Origin: Oscillatoriales cyanobacterium
GTDB taxonomy: Bacteria > Cyanobacteriota > Cyanobacteriia > Cyanobacteriales > Microcoleaceae
Length of the DNA: 64,000 bases
Assembly (NCBI GenBank): GCA_004292955.1
Contig: RDXX01000015.1
Location: forward strand, 62,001-126,000
Reading direction: 5' to 3'
Of the stretch, positions 19,020 through 29,121 are shown in pieces; positions within the stretch are counted from its first letter, which is position 1, and every line of letters starts with the position of its first letter. The translations under genes and the position numbers were made by a program. The notes beneath the pieces are model-generated. The model had not been told where the DNA came from and made no database searches. It saw only the letters and a list, made by a program, of their open reading frames with translations.

Positions 19020-21812
19020 TCAGCTATTAATTATAGGAATAGTGAAGTAAAAAGTCGCTCCTTTTCCCTCCTGAGATTCCACCCATATCCGCCCGCCATG
19101 GCGTTCCACAATGCGCTTGCACATCGCCAAACCTATGCCAGTACCGGAATATTCGCGGCGTCCGTGCAGGCGTTGAAAAATGATAAAAATGCGATCGGCA
19201 TACTCAGGATCGATGCCAATGCCCCGATCGCGGACGCTGAACAGCCATTCGCCCTCTTGCCTTTGGGCTGCGATCTGAATGAACGGGATGTCTTCGCGGC
19301 AAAATTTGATGCCGTTGGCGATCAAATTTTGGAATAATTGCACCAGTTGAGATTCATCTGCCATCACCGTTGGCATCGCGTCGCAGGTGATGACAGCTTT
19401 TGTTTCGGCGATCGCAATTTGCAAATTGCACAAACTTTGCTTGACAGCAGCATTGCAGTCGGCTGGCTCAAACTCCTGACCCCTCGTTCCCAGTCGCGAA
19501 TACGCCAACAAATCATTAATCAATTGTTGCATTCTGGTCGCGCCGTCAACAATATAATTAATATACTTATCGGCGCGATCGTCCAAATTTTCTTGATAGC
19601 GCTGGGCGAGTAATTGAGTGTAACTGGTAACGGCTCGGAGCGGTTCTTGCAAATCGTGGGAAGCCACATAAGCAAATTGTTCTAGTTCCTCGTTAGAACG
19701 CTTCAAATCTTCTGTAAGTTGCAGCATTTGCTCCTCTGCTTCTTTGCGGCCTGTAATGTTGTAAACCAACGCACAACAAGACAGCATATTCCCCAGATTG
19801 TCGAATACTGGACTGGTAGAAATATAAGTCCAAACATCTTTACCCTCCTTAGTTTTTAGTTGTACTTCACGTTTTTCACCAATAGCTTGCTGGCGCCAAT
19901 CCACAGGATAGAGATTTGATGTTCTTTCCGGTTCGTCCGTGAAATCCAAAAGCGGTCTACCTAACATTTCTACTTCACTATAGCCAAGCATTCGTGCCAT
20001 TGCGTGATTGACATAAGTCGTGAGGGAATTGCTGTCAATTACCCAAATACCTTCTTCTGCTAATTCAACTATTTGTCTGTACTTGAATTCGCTTTCCTGC
20101 AAAGCTGTTTCAGTTAGTTTGCGATCGGTGATATCTTTCATGAAACAGTGGTGACCGTTAAATGTCCCTTGGGCGTCGCAAGCTTTTACCAGAGTTATTT
20201 GCTTGTAAAAAAACGTTCCATTTTTCCGGACTCCTCTAGCTTCCACGTCTACTTTGCCAGAAATTAGCATCTCCTCATAAGCTGAGATTAGCATCTCAAT
20301 ATCATCAGGATGTACGGTGAGTATCCATTCCATACCGACCATTTCTTCGGGTTCGTAACCGCAGGTATGAGCGTAAGCTCGGTTAGCATTGACGTAGCGT
20401 CCCTCAATGTCCAGTCGCGAAATGCCTTCCACGGCATTTTGCAGGGCAATGGTGAGGTCGCGGAAATCTTTTTCAGCTTGTTTGCGATCGCTAATATCCT
20501 GACCGATACCCAAAAAACCGTTAATATTTCCGTTGTTGTCAAATAAGGCAGTCACAGACAGCAGTACCGGAAACCGCGAACCATCTTTGCGAATGTAACT
20601 CCATTCATTTTCGTCAGCTATTCCCCGACGCGCCCAGGCAACAAAAACCTCAAACTCCGGCTCTATTTTTACTCCCAATTCTTGAGAAAGAATTTCTGCT
20701 CTTTTACCGACCTCCACAGGATCGTGAATGATTGCTAGCGTAAATTTTCCCACCACTTCTTCGGAGGAATAGCCTAAAAGTTTCTGGGCTGCCAGATTAA
20801 ATGTTTTAATCGTACCGTCTGGTTCGGTAGAAATAATTGTGTAGTTAGGGCTATTAAGAATTGCATTTTGCAGTTGCGTCAATTCTAACAAAGTGAACGC
20901 AATTTTTTGTCTGTAGGCGATTTCTTTTTGCAATTTGTGGTTGTAAATTTCAATTTGAGCAGTGCGAGCGACTACTCGACGCTCCAGAGTTTCATTGAGC
21001 AGTCGATTTTCTTCTTCTACCTGCTTGCGTTCTGTAATATCAGTAATAGTAGCAACATAACTTTTAACCTTCCCATTTTCTCCGACTTGACCGACAGCTT
21101 GACCGAATACCCAACTGATTTTAGTGCGATCGATGCCTTGAAAGCGGTACTCAGATTTAAACGGCAATTTCTCGGCAGCGGCGCTGTACCATTGGTCAAA
21201 AACCCGCTGGCGGTCGTCTGGATGAATGCCTTGGAACCACCCTTTACCCAAAGCTTCATCGCAGCCCATTCCCGAAATTTGACACCAGCGCTCGTTGACA
21301 TACAAGCAATCTCCTATAGCGTCTGCATAAAATATTCCCACCGGCGAAGCTTCAGTTAAGGTTTGATAGCGAGCTTCTGTTTCTCGGCGTTCGATGATTT
21401 CTTGTTGCAGTATGCGATCGATCATCCCTAATTGAGTTGGACTCAGGAGAGTTAATGCTTGGGGAACTAAAGGAATTAATGCAAAAGCCGTGTAAGCAGA
21501 AATCGCGGCGGTAATCATTTTTAGACAGCCAGAAACCCAATAAACAGGATGCCAAAGCGTCCAAACTTCCATTACATGAGTAGTACCGCAGGAGATAATA
21601 AAGGCGGCAAACAGCCAAAAAATGTTGCGAAATGGCAAGTCTTTTCGCTGACTGATAAAATAAATTAGGGATAGGGGTATTGAATAGTATGCCAGGGCAA
21701 TTATCGAGTCTGACACTATATGCAGCGCGACAAGCTCTCGCTGCCAAAGGTAACAGTGGCCGTGAGGAATGTAATTCCCGATGAATAAGAGGTTATTTAA
21801 AATAGTCCACAT
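19020..21812 (-). CDS. Ethylene-receptor-like PAS histidine kinase
   Basis: A 930-residue membrane kinase. The N-terminal three-helix domain (~25-115) matches the ethylene-binding domain of plant ETR1 with a constant offset of ten residues: ETR1 Asp25, Tyr32, Ile35, Pro36, Cys65 and His69 correspond to Asp35, Tyr42, Ile45, Pro46, Cys75 and His79 (SDSIIALAYYSIPLSLIYF, SCGTTHVMEVWTLW). Cys and His bind the copper cofactor. Four PAS domains follow (~145-270, ~325-450, ~455-575, ~580-700), then a phytochrome-type HisKA with His719 in ASHDLQEPLRAVTSY, and HATPase with NLIANGIKFC, DRGIGI and GTGIGLAMCK. Synechocystis Etr1 is the known cyanobacterial relative but differs in its other domains. It is co-directional with the Rcp1-like receiver. 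Confidence 0.93.
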   Translation of the reverse strand: MWTILNNLLFIGNYIPHGHCYLWQRELVALHIVSDSIIALAYYSIPLSLIYFISQRKDLPFRNIFWLFAAFIISCGTTHVMEVWTLWHPVYWVSGCLKMITAAISAYTAFALIPLVPQALTLLSPTQLGMIDRILQQEIIERRETEARYQTLTEASPVGIFYADAIGDCLYVNERWCQISGMGCDEALGKGWFQGIHPDDRQRVFDQWYSAAAEKLPFKSEYRFQGIDRTKISWVFGQAVGQVGENGKVKSYVATITDITERKQVEEENRLLNETLERRVVARTAQIEIYNHKLQKEIAYRQKIAFTLLELTQLQNAILNSPNYTIISTEPDGTIKTFNLAAQKLLGYSSEEVVGKFTLAIIHDPVEVGKRAEILSQELGVKIEPEFEVFVAWARRGIADENEWSYIRKDGSRFPVLLSVTALFDNNGNINGFLGIGQDISDRKQAEKDFRDLTIALQNAVEGISRLDIEGRYVNANRAYAHTCGYEPEEMVGMEWILTVHPDDIEMLISAYEEMLISGKVDVEARGVRKNGTFFYKQITLVKACDAQGTFNGHHCFMKDITDRKLTETALQESEFKYRQIVELAEEGIWVIDSNSLTTYVNHAMARMLGYSEVEMLGRPLLDFTDEPERTSNLYPVDWRQQAIGEKREVQLKTKEGKDVWTYISTSPVFDNLGNMLSCCALVYNITGRKEAEEQMLQLTEDLKRSNEELEQFAYVASHDLQEPLRAVTSYTQLLAQRYQENLDDRADKYINYIVDGATRMQQLINDLLAYSRLGTRGQEFEPADCNAAVKQSLCNLQIAIAETKAVITCDAMPTVMADESQLVQLFQNLIANGIKFCREDIPFIQIAAQRQEGEWLFSVRDRGIGIDPEYADRIFIIFQRLHGRREYSGTGIGLAMCKRIVERHGGRIWVESQEGKGATFYFTIPIINS

Positions 21813-21834
21813 GATAAAGAAATGGGTAATGGGG

Positions 21835-21900
21835 AATCGGGAATTGGGAATTGGGAATTGGTAATTGGTAATTGGGAATGGGTAATGGGGAATGGAAAAT
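21835..21900. repeat. GGGAATT/GGTAATT heptamer array
   Basis: About nine heptamers (GGGAATT, GGTAATT, GGGTAAT variants) lie upstream of the ethylene-receptor-like kinase, inside the region that should carry its promoter. Confidence 0.85.
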
Positions 21901-22018
21901 TTAACCCAATAACTTATAAGTTATCTCAAAATTCAAAAATCTACAGAAGACCGGGCGAAGGTCATTCGCGGCTACACAAACAAAACCCGCCTCCGCGGGT
22001 TGAAGTTTTATCTTTTTC

Positions 22019-22073
22019 CGTCTTCCTTCTTCCTTCTTCCGTCTTCCTTCTTCCGTCTTCCTTCTTCCTTCAC
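22019..22073. repeat. CTTCCTT/CTTCCGT heptamer array
   Basis: Seven to eight units alternating CTTCCTT and CTTCCGT lie beside the tkt terminator. They are the same family as the array between apcB and apcC. Confidence 0.85.
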
Positions 22074-22077
22074 CCAT

Positions 22078-22107
22078 AAAAAAAGGGGCGAGCCCCAAGC
22101 CCGCCCC
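22078..22107 (-). terminator. Rho-independent terminator of transketolase
   Basis: Read on the minus strand: stem GGGGCG / CGCCCC with a ~11 nt GC-rich loop, followed by seven T. It lies about 27 nt past the tkt stop. Confidence 0.8.
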
Positions 22108-22133
22108 ATCCAAAATTATGCTGCTGCTATTGA

Positions 22134-24149
22134 TTAACCCAACAGCGCTTTAGCCTTAGCTACGACATTATCAACGGTGTAGCCAAACTTTTCTAGAGCA
22201 ACGGGGCCTGGTGCAGAAGCGCCGAAGGTGTCGATGCTGATGCTGTCGCCTTCGGAACCCAAATAACGTCCCCAACCGAAGCTAGAAGCTGCTTCAACTG
22301 CTAACCGTTTGGTAACAGCTTTTGGTAGTACAGATTCGCGGTAAGTGGCATCTTGCAAGTCGAACAATTCCCAGCAAGGCATCGAAACGACGCGGACTTT
22401 ATTGCCTGCGGCGCGCAATTTTTCAGCGGCATCAACGCAGAGGTATGTTTCGCCACCGGTGCCGATTAAAATGATGTCGGGAGTGCCGCCGTCGTCGGAC
22501 AAAATGTAAGCGCCTTTGGCTGTTCCTTCGATCGAGCTTCCGGCCAAATTGGGCAAGTTTTGACGAGACAAAGCCATCAAAGTGGGGCGTTTGGGGCTTT
22601 CAACTGCCACCTTGTAAGCACCGGATGTTTCGTTTCCGTCGGCTGGGCGCATTACCAATAAATTGGGGATGGCGCGCAGGGAAGCGATGGTTTCGACTGG
22701 TTGGTGGGTGGGGCCGTCTTCGCCCAAGGCTACGGAGTCGTGAGTCATGACGTAGATGACTCCGGCTTCGGAGAGTGCAGAGAGGCGAATTGCGCCGCGC
22801 ATATAGTCGGCAAATACTAAGAATGTGGCGCAGTAAGGTATTAAGCCACCGTGCAAGAGCATACCATTGGCGATCGCGCCCATAGCGTGTTCCCGCACAC
22901 CAAACCGCAGATTGCGTCCTTCGTATTGACCTTTTTGGAAATCTTTTTCACCCTTGAGCAAAGTCATGTTAGAAGATGCCAAGTCAGCGGAACCGCCGAT
23001 CAATTCAGGTAGGACAGCAGCCAAAGCATTCAAACATTTTCCAGAATGATTCCGGCTGGAATCTGCCTTATCTTCCGGCTTGTAAGTCGGGAGAACTTTA
23101 TCCCAACCTTCGGGAAGTGTGCCAGCAACGGTGCGCTCATATTCCGCTGCTTCTGCGGGATATTTTGCTTTATAATCAGCAAAAGCTTGATTCCATTCTT
23201 GCTCAGATTGAGCGCCGCGTTCAACTGCTTTGCGGAAGTGTGACAAAGCATCGCTAGGAATTTCAAACGGTGCGTATTCCCACTTCAAGAAATCGCGAGT
23301 TGCTTTCACTTCATCGGTACCCAAAGCAGCACCGTGAGAACTGTAAGAATTGCGCTTGTTGGGAGAACCGTAACCAATGATGGTGCGGACTTTAATCATG
23401 GACGGTTTGTCCGTGACTTTTTTCGCTTCTTCAATAGCTTTGTGAACTGCTTCTAGGTTAGTATCGTTGTCTAGAGCAGTATTGTCTACTGTAATAACGT
23501 GCCAGTTGTAAGCTTCAAAACGCTTGCCGACATCTTCAGTAAAGGCCAAGCTAGTGTCGCCTTCAATGGAAATGTGATTGTCATCGTACAGGGCAATTAA
23601 TTTGCCGAGTCCGAGGTGTCCAGCCAAGGAACAAGCTTCGCCGGAAATGCCTTCCATGTGGCAGCCGTCACCCATGATGACATAGGTGTAGTGGTCAACA
23701 ATGGTGTTACCGGGCTTGTTAAACTTGGCAGCGAGGTGAGCTTCTGCCATTGCCAAACCGACGGCGTTAGCAATGCCTTGTCCCAGAGGGCCTGTAGTAA
23801 CTTCTACGCCTTCGGTGACAAAGTTTTCTGGGTGTCCGGGGGTTTTGGATTCCCACTGACGGAATTGCTTGATGTCGTCGAGGCTGACGCTATCGTAGCC
23901 GGTCAAGTGCATGAGGGCGTACTGTAGCATACAGCCGTGTCCGGCGGAGAGGACGAAGCGATCGCGATTGAACCACTTGGGGTTTTTGGGGTTGAACCGC
24001 ATAAACCGATCCCACAGCACGAAGGCCATAGGAGCAGCGCCCATCGGCAGTCCCGGGTGTCCTGATTTTGCTTTTTCTACCGCATCGATGGCGAGAAAGC
24101 GGATAGAGTTGATGCAGAGTTCTTCGAGTGATTGAGTTGCAACAGCCAT
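22134..24149 (-). CDS. tkt: Transketolase
   Basis: A thiamine-diphosphate enzyme moving two-carbon ketol units between sugar phosphates in the Calvin cycle and pentose phosphate pathway; cytosolic. The 671 residues are the normal length. Visible features are the N-terminal [31 protein letters not shown], the TPP-binding [19 protein letters not shown]...[22 protein letters not shown] with the catalytic Glu in the pyrimidine domain, and [21 protein letters not shown] 24149 gives the expected N-terminus. It stands alone, with a terminator after it and a long leader region upstream. Confidence 0.98.
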   Translation of the reverse strand: MAVATQSLEELCINSIRFLAIDAVEKAKSGHPGLPMGAAPMAFVLWDRFMRFNPKNPKWFNRDRFVLSAGHGCMLQYALMHLTGYDSVSLDDIKQFRQWESKTPGHPENFVTEGVEVTTGPLGQGIANAVGLAMAEAHLAAKFNKPGNTIVDHYTYVIMGDGCHMEGISGEACSLAGHLGLGKLIALYDDNHISIEGDTSLAFTEDVGKRFEAYNWHVITVDNTALDNDTNLEAVHKAIEEAKKVTDKPSMIKVRTIIGYGSPNKRNSYSSHGAALGTDEVKATRDFLKWEYAPFEIPSDALSHFRKAVERGAQSEQEWNQAFADYKAKYPAEAAEYERTVAGTLPEGWDKVLPTYKPEDKADSSRNHSGKCLNALAAVLPELIGGSADLASSNMTLLKGEKDFQKGQYEGRNLRFGVREHAMGAIANGMLLHGGLIPYCATFLVFADYMRGAIRLSALSEAGVIYVMTHDSVALGEDGPTHQPVETIASLRAIPNLLVMRPADGNETSGAYKVAVESPKRPTLMALSRQNLPNLAGSSIEGTAKGAYILSDDGGTPDIILIGTGGETYLCVDAAEKLRAAGNKVRVVSMPCWELFDLQDATYRESVLPKAVTKRLAVEAASSFGWGRYLGSEGDSISIDTFGASAPGPVALEKFGYTVDNVVAKAKALLG

Positions 24150-24186
24150 AATTCTGGTTTTTATATGTTAAGAGAGAGTGTGTGTG

Positions 24187-24314
24187 ATATCATATCGGGT
24201 CAATCGATCGTAATTCTTGTAGGGGCGGGTTCACCAATAATCCCCAATGAAAACCAGAGTTTTAGTAAACCCGCCCCGACCCAAATAGTACGATCGATCG
24301 ACCGGACATGATAT
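24187..24314. mobile_element. MITE-like fold-back element, family B
   Basis: About 128 bp with long imperfect terminal inverted repeats: left TATCATATCGGGTCAATCGA, right (reverse complement) TATCATGTCCGGTCGATCGA. Both continue through CGATCGTA and an inner GGGGCGGGTT. It is non-coding and lies upstream of tkt. I found no second full copy in this window. Confidence 0.7.
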
Positions 24315-24896
24315 GTGTGGTCGATTGTGGCAGAGGTGCGATGAGTCGAGTTCGATCGCCCGCGTCTCTGCTGTTCAGTTTCTGTGGAACTGCCGTGAGG
24401 CTGCACTACATATCATCTCACCACTTGCGATCGACAGACAACTTATATCATTTTAGATTTTAGATTTTAGATTTTAGATTGGGAATGATTTACTGGGTAT
24501 GGGTTTGAGGCACTGGCCTGCGGTTGCATTTTTTTTTACGGGTATTAATTGTTTAAAGTTTCGGCCACTTTGTGGTGTCTAGAACAATTTGCGATCGGAG
24601 ATATTTCTGGGTGGGCTGGCAGTTGTCAGTTGGCAGCTACCCGATTTTAGTCAAAAGTCAAGGCATACCGGACGATCGCAAGTGTATCTTAGTTGTTTGA
24701 AAAATTCATCCCTGTTGCGCGGTTATGATAAAGTCTAGTGTTTCTCACATTTTGCAGCTTGGTCAGGAACAGGCAAGATGCTTGTCCCACAAAGAGTGAA
24801 TTTTCTGGTGGGGTGAGCAGGCGAGCCCGCCCGGAGCGCCAGCACGAGAATAGTGCAAGATGTAAGATATTGGTAATTTTAATCAGGCAATAAGTA
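24315..24896. other. Intergenic region between tkt and lysS
   Basis: About 580 bp. It holds an ATTTTAG heptamer array (24452-24480) and a poor TTGTCAG-like pair near 24620. No gene, RNA or clear operator is seen. It must carry the lysS promoter. Confidence 0.5.
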
Positions 24897-26450
24897 ATGA
24901 CTCTGAGTGAAGCCGAAGTCCGCAGTCAAAAAGTAGAAGAACTGCGATCGCAAGGCATAGAACCGTATCCTAGCCAATCCTACGCGCGATCGCACACAGC
25001 CCAACAAGTTCGCGAAATATTTAGTCAGCCGGGAAAAGAACTCGCCAACGGAGAAAGCGATCCCGAAGAAATTTCCCTGCGATTAGCAGGCCGGATTATT
25101 TCCAAGCGAGACAGCGGCAAAATTGGTTTCATCGATTTAAAAGACGCCACAGACAAAATTCAACTCAAAATCGAGAAAGCAATCGTCACCGGTGAAGTCG
25201 GTTTGAGCTTTGAACAAATTAAAAAATTGCTTGATATCGGCGATTTTGTCGGCGTCCAAGGTATTGGCTGCCGCACGCCTCGGGGAGAACTTTCTATTTT
25301 AGTGCGGGAATTCACCCTTTTATCAAAAGCTACAATCCAATTTCCCGATGCTTATTACGGCATTAACGACCCCGAAGTTTGCCGCCGCCACCGCGAAATG
25401 GATTTGGCTAGCAACCAAGATGCGCTCAACCGTTTCATGGTGCGTAGCCGCATCGTACAAAGTATCCGTTCCTATCTCTGGAAAGCAGATTTTTACGAAA
25501 TAGAAACACCGACACTCCAAGCTATTTACGGTGGTGCTGCTGCTAAGCCGTTCATGACGCACCACAATGCTTTGGAAGTAGACTTATATTTGCGAGTGGC
25601 ACCGGAACTGTTCTTAAAAAGAGCTATTTGCGGCGGTTTTGAGCGAGTATTTGAACTAGGAAAAGCCTTTAGAAATGAGGGTATTGACAGCACTCACAAT
25701 CCCGAGTTTACCTCCTTAGAAGTTTACCAAGCTTATGCAGATGTGTTCGACATTTTAACAGTTGTCGAAGATGTGATGTGTTTTGCGGCGGCGGCTGTCT
25801 TTGGAGATGTCGTGGAAATTGAAAATCAGGGAGAAACCATCAGTTTAGAGCGCAAGTTCGACTACAGCGACAAATATCCCGGTTTTAGCGGCAAACACTG
25901 GCAAGTTAAAACGATGGTGGAAGCTGTCAGAGACGAGTTTGGGCTGGATTTTGACAGTTTGGACTTGGAAAGTGCGATCGGCTCTGCAAGCAAGCTAGAA
26001 CTGCATCTGTCAAAGTTAGAACAACAAAGTTTAGGCTACGTCTTGTACGCAGTTTTTGACAAATTAGTTGTTCCCAAACTAATTCAACCGACATTCATCA
26101 TCGACTATCCCGTCGAAGTCAGTCCCTTAGCCAAAGGACACCGCAGCAAACCGGGATTTGTCGAACGTTTCGAGCTATTTATTAATGGCACAGAATACTC
26201 AAATGGATTCTCAGAATTGAACGATCCGAAAGAGCAAAGAAAGCGCTTTGAAGAACAGCTAGCGCAGAAAAATGCAGGCGACGACGAAGCGCATCCCATG
26301 GATGAAGACTTCATCCAAGCGCTATCTTTGGGAATGCCGAATTGCGCGGGAATGGGCATCGGCGTAGATAGATTGGTGATGCTTTTAACTAACACTCAAA
26401 GCATCCGAGATGCCGTAATGTTCCCGACAATGCGGCCAGTGAAAGATTAG
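24897..26450 (+). CDS. lysS: Lysyl-tRNA synthetase (class II)
   Basis: It charges tRNA-Lys with lysine in two ATP-dependent steps; cytosolic homodimer. The 517 residues include an N-terminal OB-fold anticodon domain (LRLAGRIISKRDSGKIGFIDL) and the class II core with motif 1 (VRSRIVQSIRSYLW...FYEIETPTLQ), motif 2 (FERVFELGKAFRNEGI...HNPEFTSLE) and motif 3 (GMGIGVDRLVMLL). ATG 24897 begins MTLSEAEVRSQKVEEL, close to the usual LysS N-terminus. It is monocistronic, and REP-like palindromes follow it. Confidence 0.97.
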   Translation: MTLSEAEVRSQKVEELRSQGIEPYPSQSYARSHTAQQVREIFSQPGKELANGESDPEEISLRLAGRIISKRDSGKIGFIDLKDATDKIQLKIEKAIVTGEVGLSFEQIKKLLDIGDFVGVQGIGCRTPRGELSILVREFTLLSKATIQFPDAYYGINDPEVCRRHREMDLASNQDALNRFMVRSRIVQSIRSYLWKADFYEIETPTLQAIYGGAAAKPFMTHHNALEVDLYLRVAPELFLKRAICGGFERVFELGKAFRNEGIDSTHNPEFTSLEVYQAYADVFDILTVVEDVMCFAAAAVFGDVVEIENQGETISLERKFDYSDKYPGFSGKHWQVKTMVEAVRDEFGLDFDSLDLESAIGSASKLELHLSKLEQQSLGYVLYAVFDKLVVPKLIQPTFIIDYPVEVSPLAKGHRSKPGFVERFELFINGTEYSNGFSELNDPKEQRKRFEEQLAQKNAGDDEAHPMDEDFIQALSLGMPNCAGMGIGVDRLVMLLTNTQSIRDAVMFPTMRPVKD

Positions 26451-26880
26451 TCAAATTTTGTAGGTGGTGTCTTGATTTATCAAGATTATAGCCCTTCTCA
26501 GATAGGTGAGGTACGTTGTTGGGCTTTAGCCCTCTTAGTGTATTATATAAGCTGTCAGTCATACCTCATCTTTTAGAGAAAAGCTCTAGTTAGACTCGAA
26601 AGGCTTTTGGATTTTCAAATCCCAAAATCCAAATTGACTTTTCCCCCTCAAAGCCGTGTCCGATCAATTAACCGCAGTAAGATTCGTTTGTAGTGCGGAC
26701 TTCAGTCCGCAGCCAAAAAGCGGAATTAATTAAAGTACGTTGTTGGGCTTTAGCCCTCTTTAGACATATATAAAAAGGGCTAAAGCCCAACAACGTACCT
26801 ATTGATGCAAAAAATCGTTTAAAATGGAATTGCGCCCTAATCTTGCAAAAAAATAACTTCTCATTGTTAACTCAGAAAAT
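26451..26880. repeat. REP-like palindromes between lysS and sufS
   Basis: This 430 bp gap holds family R1 repeats (GTACGTTGTTGGGCTTT, AGCCC core): a single copy at 26508-26531 and a pair at 26737-26803 in opposite orientations that folds into a ~25 bp hairpin. One family R2-like copy (GTTTGTAGTGCGGACTTCAG) is at 26689-26712. No gene is seen. Confidence 0.8.
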
Positions 26881-28143
26881 ATGACACTTATTCAAGAAAA
26901 AACTCTAGCCTCAAAAGTTCGCGCCGACTTCCCCATTTTGACGCAAAAAGTCAACGGTAAACCGCTAATTTATTTAGACAACGCAGCGACTTCCCAAAAA
27001 CCCCTAGCTGTACTCAACGCTTGGCGCGATTACTACGAACAATACAATGCCAACGTCCACCGCGGCGCCCACACTCTCAGCGCCAAAGCAACTGATGCTT
27101 ACGAAGGTGCGAGAGACAAAGTTGCAGCATTTATCAATGCAGCATCGCGACAAGAAATTGTTTACACTCGCAACGCCACCGAAGCAATTAATTTAGTTGC
27201 TTATTCTTGGGGTTTAAGCAATCTGCAAGCGGGAGATGAAATTATCCTGTCGGTGATGGAACACCACAGCAATCTCGTTCCCTGGCAAATGATTGCTCAA
27301 AAAACTGGTGCGGTGTTAAAGTTTGTAGAGTTGACTGCAACTTACGAGTTTGATTTGGAACAGTTTAAAACCCTGGTTTCCCACAAAACTAAGTTGGTAT
27401 CTGTGGTTCACGTTTCCAATACTTTAGGCTGCATCAATCCAGTCAAAGAAATATGCAAAATTGCCCACAGTTTCGGCGCCAAAGTTTTAATTGATGCTTG
27501 CCAAAGCGTGCCGCACATGGTAGTAGACGTGCAAGCAATGGATTGCGATTGGCTGGTTGCTTCCGGCCACAAAATGTGCGCTCCGACTGGTATCGGTTTT
27601 CTGTACGGTAAACTAAACTTGCTGAGAGAAATGCCTCCGTTTTTCGGCGGCGGCGAGATGATTGCTGATGTGTTTCTCGAATATTCCACCTATGCTGATT
27701 TGCCGCACAAGTTTGAGGCGGGGACTCCGGCAATCGGTGAGGCGATCGCCCTTGGTGCTGCGATCGACTATCTTAGTAACATAGGCATGGATCGGATTCA
27801 CGCCTGCGAAGCCGACTTGACGGCTTATCTCTTCCAACAGTTGCGGCAAATTCCCGAGATCAAAATCTACGGCCCGCAACCAGACAGCAACGGCGAAGGT
27901 AGGGCAGCGCTAGCATCATTTAGCGCCGGAGAAATTCACCCTCAAGACTTGTCCACCATGTTGGATGCGGAGGGGGTCGCGATTCGTTCCGGGCATCACT
28001 GCACGCAAGCTTTGCACCGCTATTTGAACATTTCATCTACTGCACGGGCGAGTGTGTATTTTTACAATACCTATGAGGAGATTGATGTGTTTGTCAAAGC
28101 GTTGAAAGAGACGATCGACTTTTTTGGTGAGATGATGGGGTAA
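26881..28143 (+). CDS. sufS: Cysteine desulfurase SufS
   Basis: A PLP-dependent group II cysteine desulfurase that supplies persulfide sulfur for Fe-S cluster assembly by the SUF system. The 420 residues show the N-terminal [26 protein letters not shown], the PLP Lys231 in [17 protein letters not shown], the catalytic Cys374 in [11 protein letters not shown], and the FGGGEMI and [14 protein letters not shown] segments. In many cyanobacteria sufS is the last gene of sufBCDS, but sufBCD are not upstream here, so it is either detached or the set is split in this genome. ATG 26881 fits the family start. Confidence 0.96.
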   Translation: MTLIQEKTLASKVRADFPILTQKVNGKPLIYLDNAATSQKPLAVLNAWRDYYEQYNANVHRGAHTLSAKATDAYEGARDKVAAFINAASRQEIVYTRNATEAINLVAYSWGLSNLQAGDEIILSVMEHHSNLVPWQMIAQKTGAVLKFVELTATYEFDLEQFKTLVSHKTKLVSVVHVSNTLGCINPVKEICKIAHSFGAKVLIDACQSVPHMVVDVQAMDCDWLVASGHKMCAPTGIGFLYGKLNLLREMPPFFGGGEMIADVFLEYSTYADLPHKFEAGTPAIGEAIALGAAIDYLSNIGMDRIHACEADLTAYLFQQLRQIPEIKIYGPQPDSNGEGRAALASFSAGEIHPQDLSTMLDAEGVAIRSGHHCTQALHRYLNISSTARASVYFYNTYEEIDVFVKALKETIDFFGEMMG

Positions 28144-28209
28144 GCTTTATGGGGTGGGTATTTGCCCACCTCAGTTACCAAAGTTTTTTTCAAGATTCAG
28201 TTGAGCAGA

Positions 28210-28971
28210 ATGCCTTTTACAATTGCACATCCGATCGCAGCCGCGCCCATCTGGTTGCTATCTAAACGAAAATTGGATTTGTTAGCGATCGCAATTGGGA
28301 CAATGATACCCGATTTGCAATATTTTATCGCCCTAAAACCAGTCAGAAGCATTGGACACAGTTTACCAGGAGTGTTCGTTGAAGGTATACCCTGTTCCCT
28401 GGTTATGTTGCTAGTGTTTCATTTGTTTTTCAAGCATCCGCTGCTGGCACTTGCTCCCTCACAGGTAGCCGATAGACTACCACCAATCAGACGATACTCG
28501 TTCTTTCCATTATCTAGATTTTTAATCATTATAGCATCGATCGCGATCGGTGGCATCAGTCATATTGTTTGGGATGATTTTACTCATTCCACAGGATGGT
28601 TTGTCGTCAACTTTCCTCTGCTGCAATCTAAGATTGTGTCTCTACCACTTTACAAATTACTTCAATATGGAAGTGGCATATTCGGGCTCTGCGGTTTGTC
28701 GATTTGGTTTTTAGTATGGTTACTCAACACTCAACCTCGCCAAAAGCAAGAAACGCTACCTATTTCCTGGAAATTATTAGCAACTGGCTGCATTTTGCTC
28801 ACATCTGGTATCTTCGCAGCAATTGCCGTAAAATTACACCTAGCCGAGGATGGAAGTTTTTCGGGGATAGTTGTTAGAGCTGTTATTGGTTCTATTTCCG
28901 GGCTATTTATCGGTTGTTTTTTATACTCAGCTACATTCTGGAAGCTCAAAGGTTTTCAGCAATTAAACTAA
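28210..28971 (+). CDS. DUF4184 family membrane protein
   Basis: A 253-residue integral membrane protein of unknown function with about six hydrophobic segments. The start MPFTIAHPIAAAPIWLLSKR and the motif GTMIPDLQYF are typical of DUF4184, as are SHIVWDDFTHSTGW and the conserved His and Asp residues of metal-dependent membrane hydrolase-like folds. ATG 28210 gives the conserved N-terminus; an in-frame TTG 48 nt upstream has no support. It lies 66 bp after sufS and could be co-transcribed, though no functional link is known. Confidence 0.85.
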   Translation: MPFTIAHPIAAAPIWLLSKRKLDLLAIAIGTMIPDLQYFIALKPVRSIGHSLPGVFVEGIPCSLVMLLVFHLFFKHPLLALAPSQVADRLPPIRRYSFFPLSRFLIIIASIAIGGISHIVWDDFTHSTGWFVVNFPLLQSKIVSLPLYKLLQYGSGIFGLCGLSIWFLVWLLNTQPRQKQETLPISWKLLATGCILLTSGIFAAIAVKLHLAEDGSFSGIVVRAVIGSISGLFIGCFLYSATFWKLKGFQQLN

Positions 28972-29121
28972 GAATTGGGTAAAAAAGATAATTCTCAATT
29001 CCCTTCCAGTATCCGCGTTCATTCGCGTGCATCCGCGGCTCAAAAAAGAACGCTTTTTGGGAACTAACTTTGCCCGTGCTACAATAAAACCAGAGTTTTC
29101 TCAGCTCAAGGAGATTTTGAG

